Numbered from the stretch's first letter, positions 7,873 through 21,696 are shown. The stretch is DNA of 64,000 bases from Gordonia gummivorans (GCF_022513585.1 NZ_JAKWBF010000027.1:16793-80792), one strand, 5' to 3'. The notes: a model not told the origin generated them from the letters alone. Numbers and translations are program-made.

Positions 7873-8844
7873 ATGGCGCACATGACCTCCCGCTTGTTGC
7901 CGTCTGTCGCCGCGCTCGTGACGGTGGTGCTGTGGGCGTCGGCCTTCGTCGCGATCCGCGCGCTCGGCGATACGTTCTCGCCGGGGTCGATGGCATTCGG
8001 CCGGCTGTTGGCCGCTGTCGTGCCGTTGACGGCGATCCTCATCGCGGTGCGGTGGCGCACCCGCGGCACACCGTGGTTCCCGCGGGGCCGTGCGCTCGTA
8101 CTCGTGATCGCTTACGGCGTCGCGTGGTTCGCGCTGTACACGGTGCTGCTCAACTGGGCTGAGCAGCACCTCGACGCGGGCACTGCCGCCCTGCTGGTGA
8201 ATCTGGCCCCGATCATGGTGGCCGAGTACGCGGGCGCATTCATGGGCGACGGGTTCCCGCGCGGCCTCGTGGTCGGCATGACGCTCGCGTTCTCGGGTGT
8301 GGTGCTCATCGCGGTGGGGCCGTCGGCGTCGAACGGCGCGCACGCGGATTGGCTCGGCATCGTGCTCGGCCTTGCGACCGCGGTCCTCTACGCGATGGGC
8401 GTCTTGTTGCAGAAGGAGGCGCTGCACACCGTCGACGCCCTCACCGCCACGTGGCTGGGTGCGCTTGCCGGTCTCGTGGTGACGCTGCCGTTCGCCCCGA
8501 CCGCCTACTCCGAACTCGCCGGCGCCGAGACCGCCGAGGTGTGGTGGCTGATCTACCTCGGCGTGGGCCCCACCGCGATTGCCTTCACGACCTGGGCATA
8601 TGCGCTGGCCCGTACTCGTGCGAGCACCATGGCCGCGACCACCCTGGTGGTTCCGGCGATCGTCGTGGGTATGTCGTGGTTGTTCCTCGGCGAACTGCCG
8701 ACCACGGCCGGGCTGATCGGCGGGGCGCTGTGCCTCGTCGGGGTCGCCATCACGCGCAATCTGATTCCCCGTCGCTTCATTCCCCGTCGCTTCCTTCCAT
8801 TGAGCAGCCGCATTTCATTGAGCCGAGGACGTGGGGACGGGTAA
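7873..8844 (+). CDS. EamA/DMT-superfamily transporter
   Basis: A roughly 323-residue membrane protein with ten predicted helices in two EamA halves. Typical segments are VTVVLWASAFVAIRALGD near the start, AGTAALLVNLAPIMVAEYAG, and in the second half TAIAFTTWAYALARTRASTM and LFLGELPTTAGLIGGAL. It probably exports a small metabolite or amino acid. Two ATGs are close (7873 and 7882), with no strong ribosome-binding site before either; an open frame continues upstream into the inverted repeat but lacks family features. The basic C-terminal tail contains PRRFIPRRFLP. Confidence 0.82.
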   Translation: MAHMTSRLLPSVAALVTVVLWASAFVAIRALGDTFSPGSMAFGRLLAAVVPLTAILIAVRWRTRGTPWFPRGRALVLVIAYGVAWFALYTVLLNWAEQHLDAGTAALLVNLAPIMVAEYAGAFMGDGFPRGLVVGMTLAFSGVVLIAVGPSASNGAHADWLGIVLGLATAVLYAMGVLLQKEALHTVDALTATWLGALAGLVVTLPFAPTAYSELAGAETAEVWWLIYLGVGPTAIAFTTWAYALARTRASTMAATTLVVPAIVVGMSWLFLGELPTTAGLIGGALCLVGVAITRNLIPRRFIPRRFLPLSSRISLSRGRGDG

Positions 8845-8912
8845 TCTTCAGTGCGCGGCGTCGGGGGGTCGACCGCGCGAGACAACCCGTCATCGGCCGA
8901 GGAGCCCTACAC

Positions 8913-9560
8913 ATGCGCAAGCTCACCACCGGCATCATCGTCGGCGTCGCCCTCGCGACAGGTGCCGCGGGCACCGTGGCGATCGTCGGCACATCGTCGT
9001 CCGACGCGGCACCGCCACCACCGAGGCCGCAATACTGTGGTCAGTTCGCCGGCCGCGGCCCCGCCCCATCGTGCAGTTACGTGGCCGATCGCAACACCGT
9101 GGTGATCTTCTTGCGTAACAACGGATATCGACGCACTCCGGTGCGCTGTGACCTGTTCTCGGCAGGCCGGCAGTACCCGCTGGACTCGACCATCCTCGGC
9201 CCCGGTCGCCGCGGAAGCGTGTCGGCCGGCCTCACCCCGAGGGTGCCGCGCTCGTTCCTCGTGTCGTGCCGAAGCCTGACGCGGGGCTACCCCGAGGTGG
9301 ACCGCCGGGTGCGGTTCACGGTCGCCCCGCCGCGGCCGACGTTCACTCCGCCGAAGCGCCCGACCACGACGCACCACCGACCGCCCACGCGTCAACGGCC
9401 GCCCGAGGGCCGTCCGACGCGTAACACCCACCCGATCCCGACCCCGACGACAACCACCACGACCACGACGGTCCGGCCCACCGGCGCGCCGCGACCACAG
9501 ACGTCGAACCCGCGACCCCACAACACCACCACGACGACAACCACCACGACTGCTTCCTGA
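8913..9560 (+). CDS. Secreted protein with Thr/Pro-rich C-terminal tail
   Basis: A 215-residue protein with a signal peptide (MRKLTTGIIVGVALATGAAG onward, probable cleavage after SSDAA at about residue 33). The mature part begins with a Pro stretch. A central domain of about 100 residues has four cysteines (QYCGQF, APSCSY, VRCDLF, VSCRSL), enough for two disulphides. From about residue 145 the protein is low complexity, rich in Pro, Thr and Arg, with two polythreonine runs at the end, and is likely extended and possibly glycosylated. GAGGAG at 8899-8904 sets the ATG at 8913. No family recognised. Confidence 0.75.
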   Translation: MRKLTTGIIVGVALATGAAGTVAIVGTSSSDAAPPPPRPQYCGQFAGRGPAPSCSYVADRNTVVIFLRNNGYRRTPVRCDLFSAGRQYPLDSTILGPGRRGSVSAGLTPRVPRSFLVSCRSLTRGYPEVDRRVRFTVAPPRPTFTPPKRPTTTHHRPPTRQRPPEGRPTRNTHPIPTPTTTTTTTTVRPTGAPRPQTSNPRPHNTTTTTTTTTAS

Positions 9561-9593
9561 CCTGCCGCGGTACGCGCGCCGCGAACGGTTGGA

Positions 9594-9599
9594 TACGGT
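9594..9599 (+). promoter_or_regulatory. -10 hexamer of the TetR gene at 9607
   Basis: TACGGT, 7 nt before the ATG at 9607; leaderless start inferred. Confidence 0.4.
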
Positions 9600-9606
9600 T
9601 TCTCCT

Positions 9607-10155
9607 ATGGATCGTGACCGCATGGTGGACGTCGGCGTGGCGATGGTGTCGCGCTTCGGCGCCAAGGCACTCAGCCTCACCTCGGTCGCGCGGCATGCGG
9701 GGGTGGCACGTGCGACCGCTTACCGGATGTTCGGCGGTCGCGACGCGCTGGTCGCGGCGATCGTCGAACGCGAGGTCTCGCTGCTGCGGGTCAAGCTGCG
9801 CGAATGGTCCGACGCCGAGTCCGACGCGGCCGGCAAGGTCCGTGCTCAGGTGAGAAACGTGCTGCCCTACATCCGCGAGCACGAGGCGCTGCAGTACGTG
9901 CTGCGCAACGAGCCGGAGGAGGTCGTCGGCGCGCTCGTCTCAACCTCGACCGGCAGCGGCCCGACGCTGATCCACCAGATCGTCAACGAGACCCTGCCCG
10001 ACATCGAGCCGCAGATCGGCGACCAGCTGACGCCGAATCCCCGCGGCGCTGCCGAGTTCCTCGTGCGCACCATCTACTCGCTGATGCTCATCCCCGACAC
10101 CGCCCTCACCGACGACGAGATCGCCGATCTGGTGGTCCGCGCGATCGTCAAATAG
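9607..10155 (+). CDS. TetR-family transcriptional regulator
   Basis: A 182-residue regulator. The N-terminal helix-turn-helix reads SLTSVARHAGVARATAYRMF, followed by GGRDALVAAIVEREV, where the effector domain begins. The C-terminal domain ends DDEIADLVVRAIVK. The FAD-linked oxidase starts 3 nt after its stop, so the two are almost certainly cotranscribed. The regulator may control this small operon, but the ligand is unknown. An in-frame TTG at 9589 is a possible alternative start. Confidence 0.85.
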   Translation: MDRDRMVDVGVAMVSRFGAKALSLTSVARHAGVARATAYRMFGGRDALVAAIVEREVSLLRVKLREWSDAESDAAGKVRAQVRNVLPYIREHEALQYVLRNEPEEVVGALVSTSTGSGPTLIHQIVNETLPDIEPQIGDQLTPNPRGAAEFLVRTIYSLMLIPDTALTDDEIADLVVRAIVK

Positions 10156-10158
10156 CAG

Positions 10159-11763
10159 ATGTCCGACGAGACCGCGACAGACGAGACCGATCTGGCGACG
10201 GTGCGGATGCACCGACCCCGCTGGGGTGACCCCGACAATCCCGGTCACCTGCCCGACGCCGCGCAAGCCCTCACCGCCGGTGGATCAACCGATCGAGGCG
10301 TCGACCCGGACCACATCCCGGTACCGGAATCCACCATCCCCGACGCCGCCCGAACCGCACTCACCGAGCTGCTCGGCGCCGACCACGTCGTCGTCGATAC
10401 CGGTGAGCGCGTCCAGCACACGCGTGGCTTCTCGACCCCCGACCTGCTGCGGCTGCGCGCCGGCGACGTCAGCGCGGCCCCCGACGTCGTCGTCTTCCCG
10501 GGCAGCCACGACGAGGTGCTCGGCATCCTGGCGCTGTGCACCGACCATCGGCTCGCGGCGGTCCCGTTCACCGGCGGCACGTCGGTGGTGGGTGGTCTCG
10601 AACCCGAGCGTTCCGGCCTCGACGGTGTGGTGTGCATCGATCTGCGTCGGATGAACCGTCTCGTCGAGGTCGACGAGATCTCCCGGACCGCAACGTTCGA
10701 GGCCGGAATCCGTGGCACCGACGCCGAGATGGGTTTGCGTGAGCGCGGATTCACCCTCGGCCACTTCCCGCAGTCCTACGAGGGGGCGGGGATCGGCGGA
10801 TATGCCGCGACACGGTCCGCGGGCCAGTCGTCGGCCGGCTACGGACGCTTCGACGAGATGGTCGAAGGCCTGGTGCTGGCCACCCCCCGCGGCACCATCG
10901 AACTCGGTACCGCACCCAAATCGGCTGCGGGACCGGATCTTCGACAGCTCGTTCTCGGATCGGAGGGAGTGCTCGGGGTGATCACCCGGGTGCGGCTGCG
11001 CATTCACCCACTCCCCGCGGTGCGGGTCTTCGAGGGGTGGCGATTCGCTTCCTTCGACGACGGTGCACGTGCCCTCCGACGCCTGGCCCAGGACGGTCCG
11101 CTGCCGACGGTTCTACGGCTCTCCGACGAGGTCGAGACCGCCCTCAACCTCGCCGATCCCGACCGGCTCGGCGGCGAATCGTCCGGCTGCCTGGCGATCA
11201 CCGGCTTCGAAGGCGGGCCCGACGACGTCCGGTGGCGTCGCGCCGCGGCCGCCGCGCTCCTCACCGACTGCGGCGCCACCCCCCTCGGTACCGAACCGGG
11301 GGAGTCGTGGCGTACCGGACGGTTCCGGGCGCCGTACCTCCGGGACCCGTTGCTCGACGCCGGTGTGTTGGTGGAGACCTTGGAGACGGTCACGTTCTGG
11401 TCGGGGCTGGCCGACCTGAAGGCGTCGGTGACCGGAGCGCTCACCGATGCCTTGACCGCGTCGGGCACACCACCGCTGGTCATGTGCCACATCAGTCACG
11501 TGTACCACTCGGGTGCGTCGCTGTACTTCACCGTCGTCGCGCCGTTCGGCGAGGACCCGCTGGCCGATTGGGCGGCCGCCAAGTCCGCCGCGAACGCCGC
11601 GATCCGCGCCGCCGGCGCCAGCATCACCCACCACCACGCGGTGGGCCGCGATCATCGCGCCGCCTATCACGACGAAATCGGTGCCCTGGGTGTCGAGTTG
11701 CTGAACGCCGCGAAACGCGTTGTGGACCCGGCCGGGGTCTGCAATCCCGGCATCCTGCTCTGA
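10159..11763 (+). CDS. FAD-binding oxidase, alkyldihydroxyacetonephosphate synthase-like
   Basis: A 534-residue flavoprotein of the vanillyl-alcohol-oxidase fold. The FAD-binding half has VVFPGSHDEVLGILALC and PFTGGTSVVGG. The stretch HFPQSYEGAGIGGYAATRSA matches the SYE-GGW-ATR-G region of alkyl-DHAP synthases. Near the C-terminus THHHAVGRDH corresponds to the HHH motif essential in that family. Actinobacterial AgpS-like proteins are common, but ether-lipid synthesis in these bacteria is not established, so the reaction is uncertain; a related glycolate/lactate-type oxidase is the main alternative. The N-terminus (MHRPRWGDPD) is typical of the AgpS-like group. It lies in an operon with the TetR gene. 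Confidence 0.8.
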   Translation: MSDETATDETDLATVRMHRPRWGDPDNPGHLPDAAQALTAGGSTDRGVDPDHIPVPESTIPDAARTALTELLGADHVVVDTGERVQHTRGFSTPDLLRLRAGDVSAAPDVVVFPGSHDEVLGILALCTDHRLAAVPFTGGTSVVGGLEPERSGLDGVVCIDLRRMNRLVEVDEISRTATFEAGIRGTDAEMGLRERGFTLGHFPQSYEGAGIGGYAATRSAGQSSAGYGRFDEMVEGLVLATPRGTIELGTAPKSAAGPDLRQLVLGSEGVLGVITRVRLRIHPLPAVRVFEGWRFASFDDGARALRRLAQDGPLPTVLRLSDEVETALNLADPDRLGGESSGCLAITGFEGGPDDVRWRRAAAAALLTDCGATPLGTEPGESWRTGRFRAPYLRDPLLDAGVLVETLETVTFWSGLADLKASVTGALTDALTASGTPPLVMCHISHVYHSGASLYFTVVAPFGEDPLADWAAAKSAANAAIRAAGASITHHHAVGRDHRAAYHDEIGALGVELLNAAKRVVDPAGVCNPGILL

Positions 11764-11786
11764 CGACCGTACCCACCCCCAACGGC

Positions 11787-11792
11787 TAGGCT
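11787..11792 (+). promoter_or_regulatory. -10 hexamer of pta-ackA
   Basis: TAGGCT, 7 nt before the ATG at 11800. There is no ribosome-binding site, so a leaderless message is inferred for the operon. Confidence 0.5.
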
Positions 11793-11799
11793 GGCACGC

Positions 11800-13899
11800 A
11801 TGGGCGACGACGCAACTCCGACCTCGCACAGCATCTACATCGCATCCGCGGAGGGTGACACCGGAAAATCGACGGTCGCGCTGGGCCTGCTGGCCTTGCT
11901 CACCGCAACAGGTGGCCGGGTCGGGGTGTTCCGCCCCATCTCGCGTGGCGCTGCGGGTGAACGCGACTACATCCTCGACCTTCTCATCGAGTACGACTCG
12001 GTCGACATCGACTACGAGGACTGCATCGGGGTCACCTACGACCAGGTGCACGAGGACCCGGAAGCGGCCATCGCCGAGATCGTCGCTCGTTTCCACGCGG
12101 TCGAGGCGCGGTGCGATCGTGTGGTGATCGTCGGCTCCGACTACACCGACGTGGGCAGCCCGTCGGAGTTGAGCTACAACGCGCGGATCGCCGCCAACCT
12201 ATCGGCACCGATCATCTTGGCGCTCAAGGCCGCCGACCGGACTCCTCAGGAGGTGCACGGTCTGGCGGAACTGTTGATGGCGGAGATCGCCGCGTCACAT
12301 GCGACGACGGTGGCGCTCGTGGCCAATCGTTGTCCGCCCGACCAACTGGTGGTGATCGAGAAGGAACTCGAGAAGACCGGTATCCCGACACTGTGTCTGC
12401 CCGAGGAGCCGATCCTCGTCGCGCCGACGATGGCCGAGCTGAAAGAGGAACTGGGCGCCGAGATGTACAGCGGCGACACCGAACTCCTCGATCGGGAAGC
12501 GCTCATGGTGATGGTGGGCGGTATGACCGTCGAGCACATCCTCGAGCGTCTCACCGAGGGCACCGTGGTCATCACCCCGGCCGACAGGTCCGACGTCCTG
12601 CTGGCGCTGGTGAATGCCAATGCGGCCAAAGGGTTTCCGCGGCTGGCGGGGATCATTCTGAACGGTGGACTGCGACCGCATCCGATGATCGAGGCTTTGG
12701 TCCAAGGACTCCGGCCGAACCTGCCGATTCTGGTCTGCCAACAGGGCACCTACGAGACCGCCCGCACGGCGGCGCATACGCGCGGTCGGCTGGCAAAGGG
12801 TTCGGCTCGCAAGATCGAGGCGGTGCTCTCGCTCGTCGAAGAGCACGTCGATCCCGAAGAGGTGCTGCAGAAGTTGAACGTCGGCACCCCGACCGTGGTG
12901 ACCCCGCAGATGTTCGAGTACGGGCTGATCGCGCGGGCCCGCGCGCAGCGCCGACACATCGTGCTCCCCGAGGGCGACGACGACCGGATCCTGCGCGCCG
13001 CAGGGCGTTTGCTTCGACGCAACGTCGCGGATCTGACGCTCCTCGGCGACAGCGACGCCGTGCACACCCGTGCCGCGGATCTCGGCGTCGACCTCACCGG
13101 CGTCGACATCATCGATCCCGCGTCGTCGGATCACCTGAACGAGTTCGCCGCGGCCTACACCGAGATGCGCAAGCACAAGGGTATGGAATTCGAACGCGCA
13201 CAAGAGATGATGCGCGACGTCTCCTACTTCGGCACCATGATGGTGCACACCGGCCGCGCCGACGGGATGGTGTCGGGGGCGGCGCACACCACCGCGCACA
13301 CCATCCGGCCGGCCTTCGAGATCATCAAGACGAAGCCGGGTGTGTCGACCGTCTCGAGTGTGTTCTTCATGTGTCTGGCCGACAAGGTTCTCGCCTACGG
13401 CGACTGCGCCATCGTGCCCGATCCCACCGCCGAACAACTCGCCGACATCGCGATCAGCTCGGCGCAGACCGCTTCGCAGTTCGACATCGAGCCGCGCGTT
13501 GCCATGCTCTCCTACTCGACGGGCAAGTCCGGATCGGGCGCAGATGTCGACAAGGTCAGGGTGGCAACGGATTTGGTGCGTGAGCGTGCCCCGGAGGTAC
13601 TCGTCGAGGGGCCGATCCAGTACGACGCGGCGGTCGAGCCCAGCGTCGCGGTCACCAAGATGCCCGATTCGGCGGTGGCCGGTCGGGCGACCGTGCTGAT
13701 CTTCCCGGACCTCAACACCGGCAACAACACCTACAAGGCGGTGCAGCGCAGCGCGAACGCCATCGCGATCGGACCGGTGCTCCAGGGGCTGAACAAGCCC
13801 ATCAACGATCTCTCCCGTGGCGCACTCGTGTCCGACATCGTCAACACCGTGGCAATCACTGCGATCCAGGCCCAGCAGCCCGCAGGAGGCGAGCAGTGA
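11800..13899 (+). CDS. pta: Phosphate acetyltransferase
   Basis: A 699-residue long-form Pta. It interconverts acetyl-CoA plus phosphate with acetyl phosphate plus CoA. The N-terminal dethiobiotin-synthetase-like domain has a P-loop-like AEGDTGKST at about residues 18-25, a DRTGG-type regulatory domain follows, and the catalytic PTA/PTB domain begins near residue 380 ([19 protein letters not shown]). Catalytic-domain landmarks include [35 protein letters not shown] and [16 protein letters not shown]. The length is close to the mycobacterial enzyme. The stop overlaps the ackA GTG by 4 nt. Confidence 0.97.
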   Translation: MGDDATPTSHSIYIASAEGDTGKSTVALGLLALLTATGGRVGVFRPISRGAAGERDYILDLLIEYDSVDIDYEDCIGVTYDQVHEDPEAAIAEIVARFHAVEARCDRVVIVGSDYTDVGSPSELSYNARIAANLSAPIILALKAADRTPQEVHGLAELLMAEIAASHATTVALVANRCPPDQLVVIEKELEKTGIPTLCLPEEPILVAPTMAELKEELGAEMYSGDTELLDREALMVMVGGMTVEHILERLTEGTVVITPADRSDVLLALVNANAAKGFPRLAGIILNGGLRPHPMIEALVQGLRPNLPILVCQQGTYETARTAAHTRGRLAKGSARKIEAVLSLVEEHVDPEEVLQKLNVGTPTVVTPQMFEYGLIARARAQRRHIVLPEGDDDRILRAAGRLLRRNVADLTLLGDSDAVHTRAADLGVDLTGVDIIDPASSDHLNEFAAAYTEMRKHKGMEFERAQEMMRDVSYFGTMMVHTGRADGMVSGAAHTTAHTIRPAFEIIKTKPGVSTVSSVFFMCLADKVLAYGDCAIVPDPTAEQLADIAISSAQTASQFDIEPRVAMLSYSTGKSGSGADVDKVRVATDLVRERAPEVLVEGPIQYDAAVEPSVAVTKMPDSAVAGRATVLIFPDLNTGNNTYKAVQRSANAIAIGPVLQGLNKPINDLSRGALVSDIVNTVAITAIQAQQPAGGEQ

Positions 13900-15095
13900 G
13901 CGGCTTGACCGGTGCCGTTCTCGTGCTCAACGCCGGCTCGTCGTCGCTGAAATATCAACTCCTACACCCCGATACCGGTGAGGTGTGGGCCGACGGCATC
14001 GTCGAACGGATCGGTGAGAACGACTCGTCGATCACCCATGAGCAGGGGGATGTCGAGATCCGCGAGACCGCGGCGATCGCCGACCACCTCGCCGCGATCG
14101 AGTGGGCCATCCGATGTTTCGCCGACAACGGCACCGATCTCGCGGCAGCGGGTCTGGCCGCCGTCGGCCATCGGGTGGTGCACGGTGGTCGGACGTTCTA
14201 CGAACCGACCATCATCACTCGCGAGGTGATCAGCGAGATCACCCGGATCTCACCCCTTGCGCCGCTGCACAATCCGGCGAATCTGATCGGTATCGAGGCC
14301 GCCCGGACCTTTCTGCCCGACGTCCCGTCGGTCGCGGTCTTCGACACCGCCTTCTTCCACGGTTTGCCCGACGCCGCCGCCACGTATGCCATCGACCGGG
14401 GGGTTGCGGACCTCCATGCCATCCGCCGCTACGGCTTTCACGGCACCAGCCACGACTACGTGTCGCATCGCGTCGCGGATTTCCTGGGCCGCGACTACGA
14501 CGAGCTGAACCAGATCGTTCTCCACCTCGGCAATGGTGCGTCGGCGTCGGCTATTGCCGGTGGCCATCCCATCGACACCTCGATGGGGATGACACCGTTG
14601 GAAGGGCTGGTGATGGGTACCCGCAGTGGCGATCTCGATCCGGGCCTCGTGTTGCATCTGCACCGCGTCGCCAAGCTGTCCGTCGATCAGATCGATACCC
14701 TGCTCAACAAGCAGTCGGGGTTGAAAGGGTTGTGCGGCGAGAACGACTTTCGCGCGATCTCGGCGCTGATCGAGGCCGGTGACGAGAATGCCCGCCGGGC
14801 TTACGATGTCTACATTCATCGCCTCCGCCGCTACATCGGTGCCTACATGATCGAGCTCGGCCGGGTGGATGCGATCACCTTCACCGCCGGTGTCGGGGAG
14901 AACTCGACCCCGGTTCGCACCGATGCCCTCGCGGGCCTCGAGCATTACGGCATCATCATCGACGCGGAGCGAAACGCTGTGCGCAGCAAGGAGCCACGGC
15001 GCATATCGGCGGACGACTCGGAGATCGACGTGCTGGTGGTCCCGACCAACGAAGAACTCGCCATCGCCCGGCAGTCTGCCGCCGTGGTGGCCTGA
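13896..15095 (+). CDS. ackA: Acetate kinase
   Basis: A 399-residue kinase that converts acetyl phosphate and ADP to acetate and ATP, completing the Pta-AckA pathway. Family motifs are [15 protein letters not shown] at the start, [32 protein letters not shown] with [18 protein letters not shown], and FTAGVGENS. The GTG start at 13896 overlaps the pta stop (GTGA), and GCAGGAGGCGAG just upstream provides a strong ribosome-binding site. It converges on pknG with only 12 nt between stop codons, and no terminator hairpin fits there. Confidence 0.97.
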   Translation: MSGLTGAVLVLNAGSSSLKYQLLHPDTGEVWADGIVERIGENDSSITHEQGDVEIRETAAIADHLAAIEWAIRCFADNGTDLAAAGLAAVGHRVVHGGRTFYEPTIITREVISEITRISPLAPLHNPANLIGIEAARTFLPDVPSVAVFDTAFFHGLPDAAATYAIDRGVADLHAIRRYGFHGTSHDYVSHRVADFLGRDYDELNQIVLHLGNGASASAIAGGHPIDTSMGMTPLEGLVMGTRSGDLDPGLVLHLHRVAKLSVDQIDTLLNKQSGLKGLCGENDFRAISALIEAGDENARRAYDVYIHRLRRYIGAYMIELGRVDAITFTAGVGENSTPVRTDALAGLEHYGIIIDAERNAVRSKEPRRISADDSEIDVLVVPTNEELAIARQSAAVVA

Positions 15096-15107
15096 GAGTC
15101 CGCCGGA

Positions 15108-18671
<3,564 letters not shown>

Positions 18672-18675
<4 letters not shown>

Positions 18676-20120
18676 CGGTACTCCCTGATGCGCGGTATCA
18701 GGCCGAGAATGACTGCGGCGGCCGCGAAGATGGTGAGCATCAAGATGCCGGTGCCGGTGAAACCGAGGACCCGCTGGGCGGTGTTGATGTCGTCACGGAA
18801 GGAGGTTCGCGCCGATGTGATGGCGTCGACCAAGGCCTTGTCGACCGCGCTGTAGCTGGTCGCCGAACTGTTCTCGTCGTCGCCGACGGTCATCGTGCGT
18901 GCGCGTCCGAAGGCGCCGGATTCGATGTACCCGCGCACCACGGCGTCGGTGGCCTTCCAGCGCTCCACCGCGGACGCGACAGCGTCGAGTTGCTCGGTAC
19001 TCACCGAACGTCGCACGTCCTCGTTGTCGCGCAGGCGTGCGACGGTGGCGGAGATGCCTTCGGTCGACTGGGCGAAGGAGCGTTCGAGCCCACCCTGATC
19101 ACCGCGCCGCACCAGTGCCAGGGTTTCCGCCGACCGCGCCTGCTGGGTCAGGATGCGCGCGGCGGTGAGTTCGCGGAGGGGGTCGGCCCCGCCGGTGCGG
19201 GCGTCGCTGGTCGCGGCCACCGACATGAGCCCCGACGCCAAGAGCCACACCGTGCCGGTGGTGATCGCCAAGATCGCCGCGACCACGCCGAGATTGAAGC
19301 GGCGCCGGGTACGTCTGGCCAGGTAGCGGGAGGTGAGGATCAGGGCCAGGAGCACGGCCAACAGCGCCGCGTAGACGGTCCAGGGCGGACGACTCAGGCT
19401 TCGCTGGGGGTCGGCGATCGCCAGCGATCGCTGTTCGTAGAGGCGCTGCGCGGCCGGCAGGATCTGGTCCTGCATCATCGACGACGCCTGGCCGAGGTAA
19501 TCGGAGCCGACCGGGTTGCCCTGCCGGTTGTTGGTCCGCGCCGTCTCGACCAGTCCGCTGTACACCGGGATGGAGACCGCGAGGGTGTTGAGATCGGCGG
19601 CGACCGCTTTGTCGTCTCGATCGGGTGTGCCGTCCGCGCCGGGCTCACCTGAGCTGCCGGTCGCGAGGATCAGCGACGACGAAGCCGTGGCCAGCGCATT
19701 GGCGTAGCGAGTACGGAGTTCGGGGGTCTCCAGCCCGCCGGAGATGAACGCGGCGTTGGCCGACGCATCGGCGACCGACAGCGATGAGTACAACACTTGA
19801 CTCGCTTCGGCCAGGGGCTCGGCCCGGTCGATCATGCGCTGCAGGGTTTGGGTGCGGTTCTCCAGCACGGTCGATGCGTACAACCCGGTGCTGACCGACG
19901 CCGCGGCGAGCACGATCAGGATGGTGACGAGCTTGCCGGGTGTCGTCACCGCATAGTGGCGCAGGGTGGCGAAGGGGGATTGGGCGCGCTCGCGAGCTGC
20001 GGCGACGAGTTCGCGGCGGTCGGCGAGTACCTGCCGGATCGGGGGCGACGACTGTCCGGGCCGCACCGTCCTTCCGGCGCGGGTGAGTACGGTCCGCATC
20101 GGGGACGCGTCGCCGGTCAC
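18672..20120 (-). CDS. glnX: Membrane signalling protein GlnX
   Basis: A 482-residue membrane protein. A basic N-terminal cytoplasmic segment is followed by a helix at about 64-85 (LVTILIVLAAASVSTGLYAS), a large extracellular four-helix-bundle-like domain, a helix pair at about 248-300, a second extracellular region, and a final helix at about 455-475. This layout, and its position before glnH and pknG, match the mycobacterial Rv0412c protein that relays GlnH ligand binding to PknG. The protein has no catalytic domain. The GTG at 20120 is chosen; an internal ATG eight codons later is possible. It is divergent from mutT3. Confidence 0.9.
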
Positions 20121-20266
20121 CTCAAGATCCCTTCTCAGTCCTGTATGTGTTTCAGCCTAGGCCATGTCGGGGGTACCCGACCGGGTTCGACACTGCCCGA
20201 GATCGAGGTCCGATATGTCGGACCGAATGACCCTGGCGAGGGTTGTCTGACTCACATACGGTGGAG

Positions 20267-20791
20267 ATGCCCGGTTGCATCACGACAACCGGTATGCGAG
20301 GAGGCGGAGTGCGCGGGGACGGCGACGGTTGGGTGATCGATCCGGACGGCTCACGGTATTGGGGTGTCCACGGCGCGGCGGGACTCCTGCTCCGGGCGCC
20401 ACTCGACGGCGGTGCGACCGGAATACTGCTGCAACATCGAGCGGTCTGGTCTCATCAGGGCGGCACCTGGGGTCTCCCCGGAGGTGCGCGGGACTCCCAC
20501 GAGAGCGCCATCGACACCGCCGTGCGCGAAGCCGACGAAGAGGCAGGGGTCCGCGCCGACCAGCTCACGGTTGTCGCGGCGCTGGTCACCCACCAATCGC
20601 CGAGCGGGTGGACCTACACCACCGTCATCGCCGATACGTCCGAACCGGTCCGCACGGTCGCCAACGGCGAATCGGCGGAACTGCGTTGGGTGGGCGAACA
20701 TGACGTCGACACACTGCCACTACACCCGGGATTCGGTCAGGCTTGGCCCGGCCTCCGCGAGCGCATCGCCCGTCTCGACCTGCAGGCCTGA
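20267..20791 (+). CDS. mutT3: Nudix hydrolase MutT3-like
   Basis: A Nudix pyrophosphohydrolase of about 174 residues. The Nudix box starts at GGARDSHE and runs to READEEAGV (about residues 72-95), satisfying the GX5EX7REUXEEXGU pattern. The flanking sequence (YWGVHGAAGLLLRAP, HQGGTWGLPGG, SAELRWV, LPLHPGF) and its place beside glnX identify it with mycobacterial MutT3, thought to sanitise oxidised nucleotides. The start is uncertain: ATG 20267 is used, but ATG 20294 and GTG 20309 (AGGAGG at 20299-20304) are also in frame, and the conserved VRGDGDGWV follows all three. A triple-hairpin element begins 54 nt after the stop. Confidence 0.88.
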   Translation: MPGCITTTGMRGGGVRGDGDGWVIDPDGSRYWGVHGAAGLLLRAPLDGGATGILLQHRAVWSHQGGTWGLPGGARDSHESAIDTAVREADEEAGVRADQLTVVAALVTHQSPSGWTYTTVIADTSEPVRTVANGESAELRWVGEHDVDTLPLHPGFGQAWPGLRERIARLDLQA

Positions 20792-20844
20792 TTCGAAGAA
20801 TTTGGCGACCAATCCCGTTGACCTGCGGAAATGAGCCAGCGTCG

Positions 20845-20956
20845 TGCCCGCAAAATCTAGGGGACGAGTTTCTTCCCCGGGGTTTGTAGTCGTCCGCGAG
20901 AAATTTCTCGGGGAAGACACCAAGGGCCGGGGAAGAAACTTCTTCCCCTACTTTTT
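20845..20956 (+). repeat. Triple-hairpin intergenic element, copy 3
   Basis: Third copy. The central stem is the longest of the four (GTCGTCCGCGAGAAA pairing with TTTCTCGGGGAAGAC). The last stem, GGGGAAGAAACTTCTTCCCC, is followed by TACTTTTT. It sits between the convergent genes ending at 20791 and 21009. Confidence 0.9.
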
Positions 20957-21008
20957 GTGGGCGCACGTGCCTGGCGTCGCGTTCGGCGGGTAGGCGGCCC
21001 GCCCAGAC

Positions 21009-21452
21009 TCACTCGCTCCCGGCGAGCAGCCGGTTCGCACCCGCGACAAGCGCGTTGACGTTGGCCTCGTCGCACGTCGTGCCGTCACCGAGCGCCCACA
21101 CCTGCCGGTCGTCCCTTTCGCACAGCAGGAATGCCGTGATCTGGCCGTCGCTGACGCGCTGGTGGGATTTGACGATGGAGATGGGTGCGCCGATCTCGTG
21201 CAGCATCGACGTCATCGCGCCGACCGGACCGCTGGCAACGGCGAACAGCGACATGATCCGGTCCTCGAGCGCGAAGGTCGCGCGGCACTCGACGAGGTCG
21301 TGGTGGGTGGGCTCCATGGACCATGACCCGAGTCGGATGCTTCCGCCGGGGGAGTAGTGATCGATGAATTCTGGAAAGGTCATGCCGGATGCCTCCTCGC
21401 GCATACCCCGGGGCAGTGGTGAGCCGTACCGGCGGGCGAACGGGTCGCCCAT
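21009..21452 (-). CDS. Stand-alone LeuA regulatory (dimer) domain protein
   Basis: A protein of about 147 residues resembling only the C-terminal allosteric domain of 2-isopropylmalate synthase. YGSPLPRGMREEASGMTFPE aligns by eye with the LeuA segment before the regulatory domain. ASGPVGAMTSMLHEIG, then HQRVSDGQITAFLLCE and NVNALVAGANRL, follow the LeuA_dimer pattern (NGP-AF-AL, H--S-G-DAQAAAY, SL-AVVSAVNR). The catalytic TIM barrel is absent. I place the start at ATG 21452 because the homology extends upstream of ATG 21383, although the latter has the better ribosome-binding site (GAGGAGG). ATG 21512 is also in frame. Role unknown; a leucine or other metabolite sensor is possible. Confidence 0.68.
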   Translation of the reverse strand: MGDPFARRYGSPLPRGMREEASGMTFPEFIDHYSPGGSIRLGSWSMEPTHHDLVECRATFALEDRIMSLFAVASGPVGAMTSMLHEIGAPISIVKSHQRVSDGQITAFLLCERDDRQVWALGDGTTCDEANVNALVAGANRLLAGSE

Positions 21453-21567
21453 GGGCCGACCGGCGTGCTCATCGCACGAACAGGATCGTTGAGAAAGATG
21501 AAGGCTGTGCATCGCGTGTACCGATTTCGGTCGAAGTGAAGATGACCGACGTGCGCACGCATAGACC

Positions 21568-21606
21568 CCGCAGCGGGGGGTCGGTCAGATTCAGACCCCG
21601 CTGCGG
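21568..21606. repeat. GC-rich hairpin upstream of the LeuA-domain gene
   Basis: CCGCAGCGGGGGGTC (21568-21582) pairs with GACCCCGCTGCGG (21594-21606) apart from extra G residues. No T-tract follows. The gap 21453-21786 otherwise holds only the palindrome at 21697 and no credible gene. Confidence 0.55.
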
Positions 21607-21696
21607 CGGGTTACGAGCGCGTTCGCGATGTACAGCATGATGGCGACCACCTTAGACCCGCCGTTCGCCGGGCGGCAAATGACTATTCGCCGCGTC

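Noticed and set aside
20243..20266. TTG 20243 as the mutT3 start
   Set aside because: No ribosome-binding site and no conserved residues before the later ATG/GTG candidates.
21009..21383. ATG 21383 as the start of the LeuA-domain protein in spite of its good GAGGAGG
   Set aside because: The upstream 23 residues (YGSPLPRGMREEASG region) also match the LeuA linker, so the protein most likely starts further upstream.
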